22,998 nt of DNA. It comes from CAYXEN01 sp964464035 (GTDB lineage Bacteria; Krumholzibacteriota; Krumholzibacteriia; WVZY01). The stretch covers positions 1 to 22,998 of the forward strand of contig CAYXEN010000044.1 in assembly GCA_964464035.1 (NCBI GenBank), in the 5' to 3' direction. The notes beneath the pieces are model-generated. The model saw nothing but the letters and a program-made list of their open reading frames with translations. It made no database searches and was not told the DNA's origin. This document shows positions 16,363-22,998 of the stretch, piece after piece. Numbering within the stretch: position 1 is the first letter of the stretch; every line of letters starts with the position of its first letter. Position numbers and translations under genes: made by a program.

Positions 16363-16776
16363 ATGAAAATGCGCAATAATCCCGGCAAGAAGAGGATAAA
16401 GGTCTTGATAGCCAAGCCCGGCCTGGACGGGCACGACCGGGGGGCCAAGGTGCTCGTGCATGCCTTGCGGGAAGCGGGGATGGAGGTCATGTACACCGGG
16501 CTTCACAAGACGATTGATGAGATCGTGAAAATATCCCTGGAGGAGGACGTGGACGTGATAGGGATGTCCATCTATTCGGGAGCCCACCTGCCGCTGGGCG
16601 AGAAACTCATGGAAGCACTCAAAGCCAAGGGGCTAGACGACAAGCTGGTTCTCGTCGGCGGAAACATTCCGCAGAGAGACATCCCGACCTTGCAAAGCTA
16701 CGGCGTGGACGGAGTATTTCCCACCGGATCGGGTTTCGATGAGATAATAGATTTCATAAAGCAAAGGGTGAAATAA
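16363..16776 (+). CDS. Cobalamin-binding small subunit of a B12-dependent acyl-CoA mutase
   Basis: The 137-residue product is a stand-alone B12 domain like the C-terminal domain of methylmalonyl-CoA mutase. It has the base-off/His-on signature DGHDRG (Asp22, His24, Gly27), where His24 should coordinate cobalt, and the GG at 99-100. The usual SxLSGAH is SIYSGAH (69-75), and the late GPGT region reads PTGSG, so the cobalamin pocket is somewhat divergent. The ATG at 16363 gives a normal N-terminus. A second ATG two codons on, or a GTG at 16339, are alternatives, and no strong SD separates them. The large subunit starts four bases after its stop, so the two form one mutase. In the indoleacetate model this is the IaaGH-type pair. 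Confidence 0.92.
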   Translation: MKMRNNPGKKRIKVLIAKPGLDGHDRGAKVLVHALREAGMEVMYTGLHKTIDEIVKISLEEDVDVIGMSIYSGAHLPLGEKLMEALKAKGLDDKLVLVGGNIPQRDIPTLQSYGVDGVFPTGSGFDEIIDFIKQRVK

Positions 16777-16780
16777 CACC

Positions 16781-18394
16781 ATGCCCGAACGCGAATCCGA
16801 AGAACTCGAGAAAGTCGTTCTCGAATCCGGCATAGAGGTCAAACCGGTCTACGGCCCCGAAGATGTGGAGGGTGTCGATTTCGAGCGGGAGATCGGCCGC
16901 CCCGGCGAATACCCTTTCACGAGAGGTATTCATCCCTTGATGTACCGCAAGCGCCCGTGGACGATGCGCCAGTATTCGGGTTTCGGCACGGCGAGGGAGA
17001 CGAACGAGCGCTTCAAGTGGCTTCTCGAACAGGGCCAGACGGCTCTCAACGTGGCGTTCGACCTGCCCACCCAGTTGGGTCTCGATTCCGACGATCCGCG
17101 GGCCGAGGGCGAGGTGGGCCGGGTCGGGATGGCGATAGACACTCTCAAGGATCTCGAGGAAGCCTTCGATGGAATCCCCATAGACGAGATCAGCACTTCG
17201 CTCACCATAAATCCCGTCGCTTCGATCATGCTCGCCATGTATCTCGTGGTGGCGGAGAAACACGGCGTTCCCTGGGAGAAAGTAAGGGGAACCACGCAGA
17301 ACGACATCCTCAAGGAATACATAGGAAGGGGGACGTGGATCTTCCCCGTGGAGCCCTCGATCCGCCTCATCGGCGACATGGTCGAGTTCTGCTCGAAGAA
17401 CGTGCCCAAGTTCAATCCCTTCAGCGTCTGCGGTTATCACATAAGGGAGTCGGGCGCGACTCCGGCCCAGGAGATGGCCTATGCCTTCGAGACGGCGATC
17501 GCCTACATAGAACATATCCTCTCGCGCGGGCTTGCTATTGACGATTTCGCGGGGAGGATAGCCTTCAACTTCGACATCCACGGGAACCTGTGGGAGCAGG
17601 TAGCCAAGTTCAGGGCGGGCAGGAGATTGTGGGCGAGGATAATGAAGGAGAGGTTCGGCGCGAAGAACCCGCGCTCGATGACCATGCGGATGATCGCAGG
17701 AGGCGGGGGCGGCGGTCTCACAGTCGAGGAGCCGGAGAACAACATCGTGAGGGGAGCGTACTATGCACTCATTTCCGCCTTGAGCGGAACGCAGACGATG
17801 GCGCTCTGTTCCTACGACGAGGCCTACACGATCCCCTCGAAGAAAGCGGCGAAGATATCACTCAGGACGATGCAGATTCTCGCCGACGAGATGGGGCTTC
17901 GCGACACCGTGGACCCTCTGGCCGGCTCCTATTATATAGAGTGGCTCACTTGCGAGATGGAGAAGAGAATCAGGGAATGCATGGAGAAAGTCGAAGAGCG
18001 GGGCGGCATGATAAAGGCGATCGAGGAGGGATACATCCAGCGGGAAGTGTCCTACCAGGCCTATCTCCATGAGAAGCGGATCCAGAAGGGCGAGATTCCC
18101 AAGATCGGCGTGAACAAGTACGTCTCGGGCGAGGAGGAAGAGAGGAACATAGAGTTTCATCCTTTCGACGCGGAGTCGGCCGAGGAACAAAAGAGAAGGC
18201 TCGAAGAAGTGAAGCGATCGAGGGACGCCGAACGAGTCGAGAGCGCTCTCGCCGCACTGAAGCGCGCAGCCGAGTCGCAGGAGAACCTCATGCCTTGCAT
18301 CCTGGAAGCTGTGAGGAGCTATGCGACTCTGGGAGAGATGACCGGTGTCTTCCGCATGGTGTTCGGCGAGTTCCAAGAGCCGATCGATGTTTGA
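16781..18394 (+). CDS. Large catalytic subunit of a methylmalonyl-CoA-mutase-type B12 mutase
   Basis: The 537-residue TIM-barrel subunit catalyses a radical carbon-skeleton rearrangement of a CoA ester. The conserved entry YPFTRGIHPLMYRKRPWTMRQYSG (44-66, quoted in part: YPFTRG, RQYSG) is present. So are the equivalents of methylmalonyl-CoA mutase Tyr89 (Tyr65), Gln197 (Gln173), Arg207 (Arg195 in EPSIR) and the Tyr-His pair (219-220). Arg195 fits a substrate carboxylate, as in succinyl-type esters. The normally invariant HxQTxGxSLT stretch is instead MTMRMIAGGGGGGLT (300-314), and the TQSLHTN motif is TQTMALCS (337-344). The CoA/substrate channel is therefore unlike ordinary methylmalonyl-CoA mutase. 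Downstream hydantoinase genes are on the same strand. I infer rearrangement of a bulkier succinyl-CoA derivative. Confidence 0.9.
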   Translation: MPERESEELEKVVLESGIEVKPVYGPEDVEGVDFEREIGRPGEYPFTRGIHPLMYRKRPWTMRQYSGFGTARETNERFKWLLEQGQTALNVAFDLPTQLGLDSDDPRAEGEVGRVGMAIDTLKDLEEAFDGIPIDEISTSLTINPVASIMLAMYLVVAEKHGVPWEKVRGTTQNDILKEYIGRGTWIFPVEPSIRLIGDMVEFCSKNVPKFNPFSVCGYHIRESGATPAQEMAYAFETAIAYIEHILSRGLAIDDFAGRIAFNFDIHGNLWEQVAKFRAGRRLWARIMKERFGAKNPRSMTMRMIAGGGGGGLTVEEPENNIVRGAYYALISALSGTQTMALCSYDEAYTIPSKKAAKISLRTMQILADEMGLRDTVDPLAGSYYIEWLTCEMEKRIRECMEKVEERGGMIKAIEEGYIQREVSYQAYLHEKRIQKGEIPKIGVNKYVSGEEEERNIEFHPFDAESAEEQKRRLEEVKRSRDAERVESALAALKRAAESQENLMPCILEAVRSYATLGEMTGVFRMVFGEFQEPIDV

Positions 18395-18461
18395 GCATGA
18401 ACGGGAAGCCCGCCCGATTGCTTTTCTCCCTTGCCCGTGTGATCTGTAACGGCGATGTGAA

Positions 18462-20540
18462 ATGACCTACAAGATCGGCATAGACGTAGGCGGCACCTTC
18501 ACCGACTTTCTTCTCGCGTCGGAGGACGGCCAGTCGGAAGTCTACAAGGTTCTCTCCACGCCGGACGACCCGTCCGAGGGATTGGTGAATGGGCTCGAGG
18601 AAATGGCGGCGGCCCGTGGAGTGGCGCTTGCGGATTTCATTAAACAGGTGGCGATAATAGTCCACGGGACGACCGTCACGACGAACGCGGTCCTTACCCG
18701 CAAGGGAGCGAAGACTGGGCTTCTCACCACCAAGGGACTTCGCGACGCCCTCGAAATGCGCCGCGGCATCCGCGAGAAGCAGTACGACAACCGCTATACC
18801 AACGTCGAACCCCTCGTGCCGAGGTACCTGCGCCGCCCGATAGAGGAGAGGCTCGATTACAAGGGGGATCCCGTTCTCGATCTCGAAGAGCAGGACGTGC
18901 TGGCCGCCGTCGATCTCTTCGAGAAAGAAAACGTGCAGGCGATCGCGATCTGTTTCATGAACTCGTTCGCCAATCCCGAACACGAGGCGAGGGCGGCCGC
19001 GATCGTGAGAGAGAGATTCCCGGACGCCTACCTCACAGTTTCGTCGTCTTTTCTTCCCAGCATAAGGTTCTACGATCGCTTGAGCACGACTGTGCTCAAT
19101 TCTTACGTCGGTCCCATCCTCAAGAGCTATCTCTCCAATTTGACGCGAAAGCTCGCGGAGATCGGCTTCGAAGGAATCCTTCTCATAATGCAGTCGAACG
19201 GCGGGGTGATCTCTCCCCAGTTCGCAATGGACAATGCAGCTGTGACGCTCCTGTCAGGACCCGCGGCGGGCCCCGTGGCCGGGATCGAGTATGCCTCGGC
19301 CCAGGGCCGCGGCGATTGCATCACGATCGACATGGGAGGGACGAGTTTCGACGCCGCATTGATAAAGAACAAGACGCCCCTGGTGACGACCGAAGGGAAG
19401 ATCGACCGCCTGCGGATCGCGCTTCCCATGCTGGGCATAGTCACCATCGGCGCCGGCGGGGGCAGCATCGGCTGGGTCGACGATGGAGGACTCCTTCGCA
19501 TGGGCCCCAAGAGCGCGGGTTCCAAGCCGGGCCCCGCCTGCTACGGTCGAGGCGGGGAACTTCCCACGTGCACGGACGCGGATCTCGTTCTCGGTTACCT
19601 CGACAAGGATTTCTTCGCGGGCGGAAAGATCCCCCTCGACTACGACAAGGCGGCGAAGGCCATAGAGGAACACGTCGCAAGCAAGCTCGACATGGACGTG
19701 GAGGAAGCGGCGGCGGGAATGTACCGGGTGATAAACGTGAACATGGCCTCGGGCGTAAGAGAGGTGAGTGTGAAGCGCGGCGACGATCCCCGCGAGTTTC
19801 CCCTCGTCGTCGCGGGCGGGGCGGGACCCGTGCATGCGTGCATGATAGCCATCGAGCTCGAGATCCCCGTGATGATAATCCCCAAGGAGTCGTCCATTTT
19901 CTGCGCGGCTGGGATGCTGATGTCGGACCTCAAGCACGATTTCGTGAGAACCTATTCCACGCTCTTGGGCGACCTCGACACGGCTAAGTTCAAGTCGCTC
20001 TTCGATGAGATGGAGAGGGAAGCCCGGTCGCTTCTGAAAGAGGAAGGGATCCCGGAGGACGGGATGGAGTTCGTCTACTCGCTCGACATGAGGTATCTCA
20101 AGCAGTACCACGAGATGAACGTCGTCGTCACTAGGGAGGAGATTGAAAAGGGGGACGTAGAGAGCATGGCGGGGAGGTTTCATCCCGAGCACAACCGCCT
20201 CTACGGCTATTCGCTCGAAGAGGAAGGGACGCCGATCGAGCTCATAAACCTACGCCTCGTCGGTATCGGAAGGGCGGAGAAGCCCGAGTTCCTCGAAGAG
20301 GAATACATGGGGGAGGATCCGTCGCGGGCTTTCAAGAAGCAAAGACGGGTATGGTTGCCGTCCAGGCGTGCCTTCGAAGAAGTGCCGGTCTTCGACGGCG
20401 CGAAATTGGGGTACGGGAACAAGCTGGAAGGCCCCGCCCTCATAGAACAAGTGAACACCACCGTCTTCATAACTCCCGAGTACAGGATGGAGTGCGACAA
20501 GTACGGCAGTTATACGTTGTATCTGAAGACCGGCGAGTAG
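18462..20540 (+). CDS. hyuA: Hydantoinase/oxoprolinase-family subunit A (HyuA-like)
   Basis: The 692-residue ATP-binding subunit belongs to the hydantoinase A/5-oxoprolinase family. These enzymes phosphorylate an amide, lactam or enolate carbonyl to drive hydrolysis or carboxylation. Visible motifs are IGIDVGGTFTDF (5-16), VHGTTVTTNAV (67-77), LSGPAAGPVAG (264-274), IDMGGTSFDAALI (289-301), GAGGGSIGWVD (330-340) and SKPGPACYGRGG (354-365). Together these make the actin-like ATPase fold with a full set of nucleotide-site residues. The start has no clear SD, but MTYKIGIDVGG is the family's normal N-terminus. It lies 67 bases after the mutase and 52 bases before subunit B. In the model it is the IaaCE-type enzyme opening the lactam ring of 2-oxo-indoleacetate. 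Acetone- or acetophenone-carboxylase-like activity is the main alternative. Confidence 0.9.
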   Translation: MTYKIGIDVGGTFTDFLLASEDGQSEVYKVLSTPDDPSEGLVNGLEEMAAARGVALADFIKQVAIIVHGTTVTTNAVLTRKGAKTGLLTTKGLRDALEMRRGIREKQYDNRYTNVEPLVPRYLRRPIEERLDYKGDPVLDLEEQDVLAAVDLFEKENVQAIAICFMNSFANPEHEARAAAIVRERFPDAYLTVSSSFLPSIRFYDRLSTTVLNSYVGPILKSYLSNLTRKLAEIGFEGILLIMQSNGGVISPQFAMDNAAVTLLSGPAAGPVAGIEYASAQGRGDCITIDMGGTSFDAALIKNKTPLVTTEGKIDRLRIALPMLGIVTIGAGGGSIGWVDDGGLLRMGPKSAGSKPGPACYGRGGELPTCTDADLVLGYLDKDFFAGGKIPLDYDKAAKAIEEHVASKLDMDVEEAAAGMYRVINVNMASGVREVSVKRGDDPREFPLVVAGGAGPVHACMIAIELEIPVMIIPKESSIFCAAGMLMSDLKHDFVRTYSTLLGDLDTAKFKSLFDEMEREARSLLKEEGIPEDGMEFVYSLDMRYLKQYHEMNVVVTREEIEKGDVESMAGRFHPEHNRLYGYSLEEEGTPIELINLRLVGIGRAEKPEFLEEEYMGEDPSRAFKKQRRVWLPSRRAFEEVPVFDGAKLGYGNKLEGPALIEQVNTTVFITPEYRMECDKYGSYTLYLKTGE

Positions 20541-20592
20541 AACCGGCGGCGCCGGGCAGCGGTTCCGCCGCGCGGCGAGAGAGAGGCAGATC

Positions 20593-22320
20593 GTGAAGAT
20601 AGACAAGATACTGGTCTCGGTGTTCCAGCGGCGTTTCAAGTCGATAACCGAGGAGATGAGCATCGCGCTCACGAGAACGACGCGCTCGCCGATTCTCTGC
20701 GAGGCCAAGGACTTCGTCACGGGTCTCTACGACGCCGAGGGCAAGATGCTCGAGCAGACCGAGAACCTTCCCATTCTTTCTTTCTCCCTGGGACCCGTGT
20801 GCGAGTACATCGTCGATTATTTCGGCGACGAGATCTATCCCGGCGACGTGATCTTTCACAACGATGTCTTCTCCATGGGCAACCAGAACAACGACGTGGC
20901 CGTCTACAAGCCGATCTTCCACGGAGACCATCTGGTCGCCTGGGCGGCGGCCAAGGGACACCAGGCCGACATCGGGGGAGCGGTGGCGGGAGGATACAAT
21001 CCACGGGCCACCGAGGTCTGGCAGGAGGCCCTGAGGATTCCGCCGGTCAAGGTCTATGAAAAGGGGAAGCTCCGAAAGGACGTCTGGGATCTCATCTTCG
21101 CCAACATAAGATTCGACATCGTGGCCGCGGACATGAAGGCGCAGATAGGCTCCTGCGTCGTCGGCGAACGGGGGATCCTGAAGTTGATCGAGAAGTACGG
21201 CGTCGACGTCTTCGAGGCGCACAAGCAGTATCTTTTCGATTCCACCGAGAGAATGATGGCGGCGGAGATACGAACGATACCCAACGGCACCTACGAGGGA
21301 GAAGCCAACGTCTATTACGACGGGCTCACGCCGGGATCCAAGTACAAGATAAGGGTCAAGGTGATCGTCGAGGACGAGCGGATAACCTTCGATTATTCCG
21401 GGACCGATCCCCAGACGCCCGGCTTCGTGAACGGCACGTACACGTCGAGCGCGAGCGCCACCCTCCTCACCTTTCTCCAGATGGTGAATCCCGACATGCC
21501 CCACAACGACGGGATGATCCGCCCCATAGAGATAATCATTCCCGAGGGGACGATCTTGAACGCCAGGTACCCGGCGGCGACGACCTTCGGCAACCACCTC
21601 TGCCCGCCCAATGCGGATGCGATAATAAGGGCTCTCTCGCAGGCAGTGCCGGAAAGAGTCACGGCGGGCTGGAACCAGCTCCTCTGTTATCTCACGACGG
21701 GATTCGACAAGCGGAAGAACGACAACTACGTGGATATCGGTTTTCTCGGCTTGAAGGGCGGTTCGGGCGCGACCAAGGGAGTGGACGGCTATGACCACAT
21801 AGGGATGATCGATGCGAGCGGCGGGGTTCTCGACCAGGATTACGAGATGTTCGAGCAGCAGACCCCGCACCTGCTCCTCGAGCACGAGTACTGGACGGAT
21901 TCGGCGGGCGCCGGCCGGTGGAGAGGCGGCCTGGGTGTCGAGACGAGGTTCCGGATAGGCGGCGATAGGACGAAAGTCGTCACCTTCGGCGACGGAGACG
22001 TGGAGCCCGCCTTCGGCCTCTTCGGGGGGCGCGATTCGACTTTGAACAAGATAGAGCTCCACTATCCCGACGGCAGGATTTACAAGACCACGACCAAGGA
22101 TCTCGTGGAAAACGTGCCCGAGGGGACGATACTCTTTCAGCAGGCCGGTGGCGGAGGCGGGTACGGGGATCCGCGCTTGCGCAAAGCGGAAAAGGTCGCG
22201 GAGGAAGTCAAGAACGGGATAATCAGCATCGAGCAGGCGAGAGAAGTCTATGGGGTGGTCGTCGATCCGGATAGTTTCGTCCTCGACGAGGAAGCGACCC
22301 GGCAGCTTAGAAACGGATGA
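20593..22320 (+). CDS. hyuB: Hydantoinase/oxoprolinase-family subunit B (HyuB-like)
   Basis: The 575-residue subunit is the partner of the upstream HyuA-like protein. It starts with VFQRRFKSITEEMSIALTRT (10-29) and RSPILCEAKDF (31-41), as is typical. The metal-site region reads HNDVFSMGNQNNDVAVYKP (89-106) and GHQADIGG (122-129). The second motif is normal, with His123 and Asp126. In the first, the His often found before the Asp (GGTHxxD or GNQHND) is Asn. The Gly-rich C-terminus (AGGGGGYGDP) is also family-typical. The start is a GTG, selected because GAGAGG lies six bases upstream. Together the two subunits should make an ATP-dependent amidohydrolase. The substrate assignment depends on context. 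Confidence 0.9.
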   Translation: MKIDKILVSVFQRRFKSITEEMSIALTRTTRSPILCEAKDFVTGLYDAEGKMLEQTENLPILSFSLGPVCEYIVDYFGDEIYPGDVIFHNDVFSMGNQNNDVAVYKPIFHGDHLVAWAAAKGHQADIGGAVAGGYNPRATEVWQEALRIPPVKVYEKGKLRKDVWDLIFANIRFDIVAADMKAQIGSCVVGERGILKLIEKYGVDVFEAHKQYLFDSTERMMAAEIRTIPNGTYEGEANVYYDGLTPGSKYKIRVKVIVEDERITFDYSGTDPQTPGFVNGTYTSSASATLLTFLQMVNPDMPHNDGMIRPIEIIIPEGTILNARYPAATTFGNHLCPPNADAIIRALSQAVPERVTAGWNQLLCYLTTGFDKRKNDNYVDIGFLGLKGGSGATKGVDGYDHIGMIDASGGVLDQDYEMFEQQTPHLLLEHEYWTDSAGAGRWRGGLGVETRFRIGGDRTKVVTFGDGDVEPAFGLFGGRDSTLNKIELHYPDGRIYKTTTKDLVENVPEGTILFQQAGGGGGYGDPRLRKAEKVAEEVKNGIISIEQAREVYGVVVDPDSFVLDEEATRQLRNG

Positions 22321-22393
22321 TACTGCAGGAGCGCGCAGTTACGGCGGGCGTTGATTAAGGCCGAGCCGGTGCGACCGGCAAGGAGCGTGAAGC

Positions 22394-22810
22394 ATGAAGG
22401 TAAACAGGATCGATCACATTTGCATCGCGGTGAGAAACCTCGATGATGCGAGAAAGATCTGGGAGCCGGTCTTGGGCAAGAACGAGCCGGACGATGAGTA
22501 CACGGACGGCGAGGAGAAGATAAGGGTCGCCCGCTACTACATCGGCGAAGTAGGTTTCGAGCTCATGGAGTCGACCTCGCCTGACGGGGACGTTGCGAAG
22601 TTCATAGCGAAGAAGGGCGAGGGCGTGATGCTCGTATCATTCAACGTGGACGACACGCGCGAGGCGATGGCGGAGCTCGAGGAGAAGGGCTACCCGCTGC
22701 TCGGCGGCGCGCGCAAGTTCCGTGACTGCGAGTATGCTTTCGTGCATCCGAAGGCCCTCGGCGGCGTGCTGCTCGAAGTGATAGACGACAAGAATGAGCC
22801 GCCCAAGTAA
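22394..22810 (+). CDS. VOC-family protein, methylmalonyl-CoA-epimerase-like
   Basis: The 138-residue product has two beta-alpha-beta-beta-beta modules of the glyoxalase/VOC fold. It matches methylmalonyl-CoA epimerase end to end: IDHICIAVRNLDDA (6-19), GFELMES (54-60), GEGVMLVSFNVDD (75-87), FVHPKALGGVLLEVID (116-131). Predicted metal ligands His8, Glu56 and Glu128 are present. The GEGxHH motif that supplies the remaining His in true epimerases is GEGVML, so Met79-Leu80 replace the His pair. AGGAG stands eight bases before the ATG. It is last in the mutase/hydantoinase operon. I infer an epimerase or isomerase acting on the stereocentre of the mutase product, with altered or missing metal binding. 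Confidence 0.88.
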   Translation: MKVNRIDHICIAVRNLDDARKIWEPVLGKNEPDDEYTDGEEKIRVARYYIGEVGFELMESTSPDGDVAKFIAKKGEGVMLVSFNVDDTREAMAELEEKGYPLLGGARKFRDCEYAFVHPKALGGVLLEVIDDKNEPPK

Positions 22811-22998
22811 GTGGCGGCGATCCGATGTTTCTAGGACGGGGGCGCCGGCATGGGGGCGCTCCGGCTTCAAACAGTCCTCGCGCGCGGATGATTATAGCGC
22901 GCTGCGGAACTCGCCGTCGACCCCCATACCGGCGCCACTACTCCAAGCAGCGGGTGGCGGCGATTCGGGGCCCCCGCCGCGCGCAGCGAAGCGAGCAC
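22811..22998. repeat. Inverted and direct repeats downstream of the VOC gene
   Basis: GGCGCCGGCATGGGGG (22841-22856) is matched in inverted orientation at 22921-22936 with one mismatch of 16, leaving a 64-base spacer. An 11-base direct repeat GTGGCGGCGAT occurs at 22811-22821 and 22954-22964. No convincing gene lies here. It may be a transcription end region or a small interspersed repeat, and the window edge prevents a decision. Confidence 0.5.

Noticed and set aside
20467..22062. Minus-strand frame of about 530 codons opposite HyuB
   Set aside because: It is an antisense shadow, and the plus strand carries a complete HyuB protein with an SD site.
16363..22810. Ordinary propionate/methylmalonyl-CoA pathway
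   Set aside because: There is no propionyl-CoA carboxylase or MeaB-type chaperone in the window. The mutase and epimerase both lack canonical motifs, and the co-directional hydantoinase genes do not fit. It stays as the fallback explanation.

Overview
The window is about 23 kb of moderately GC-rich bacterial chromosome. Genes are tightly packed, many have Shine-Dalgarno (SD) sites, and ATG, GTG and TTG starts are all used. No rRNA, tRNA, CRISPR array, insertion sequence or phage gene was seen. The gene content suggests an anaerobically respiring heterotroph: a lipoprotein-like nine-haem cytochrome c, B12-dependent carbon-skeleton chemistry, molybdenum hydroxylase chemistry and acyl-CoA oxidation. 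The phylum cannot be fixed from the sequence alone.

Layout. Positions 1-532 (minus) hold the N-terminal part of an exported, probably beta-propeller protein cut by the left edge. A gene-poor stretch follows (533-1157). Next is a minus-strand redox pair, a rhodanese anchored by one helix and a DoxX/MauE-like membrane protein, with a good promoter at 2383-2411. A plus-strand 3-hydroxyacyl-CoA dehydrogenase/enoyl-CoA hydratase fusion (2578-4596) converges on a minus-strand DUF302 lipid- or periplasm-associated protein and polytopic membrane protein pair (4571-5800). A HAD phosphatase and a LOG-family nucleotide hydrolase come next (6025-7854).

From 7984 to 22810 almost everything is one catabolic theme. 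A class III CoA-transferase is translationally coupled to the FAD subunit of a molybdenum hydroxylase, followed by its 2Fe-2S and molybdopterin subunits. Then come a nine-haem cytochrome c, an acyl-CoA dehydrogenase (minus), the small and large subunits of a methylmalonyl-CoA-mutase-type B12 mutase, both subunits of a hydantoinase/oxoprolinase-type amidohydrolase, and a methylmalonyl-CoA-epimerase-like VOC protein.

This enzyme set matches, class by class, the anaerobic indole-3-acetate pathway known from Aromatoleum/Azoarcus: Mo-dependent hydroxylation of the pyrrole ring, ATP-dependent lactam opening by a hydantoinase-like enzyme (IaaCE), CoA transfer (IaaL), B12 rearrangement (IaaGH), oxidative decarboxylation (IaaF), and beta-oxidation through a hydratase/dehydrogenase fusion. 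Two features argue against ordinary propionate metabolism. The mutase has lost canonical motifs around its CoA/substrate channel, and the epimerase-like protein lacks the usual metal-binding His pair. My main proposal is therefore a cluster for anaerobic breakdown of indoleacetate or a related N-heterocyclic or arylsuccinate-forming substrate, with an added epimerase and an adjacent multihaem cytochrome. The substrate is inferred. The thiolase, electron-transfer flavoprotein, transporter, mutase chaperone and regulator are not in the window.
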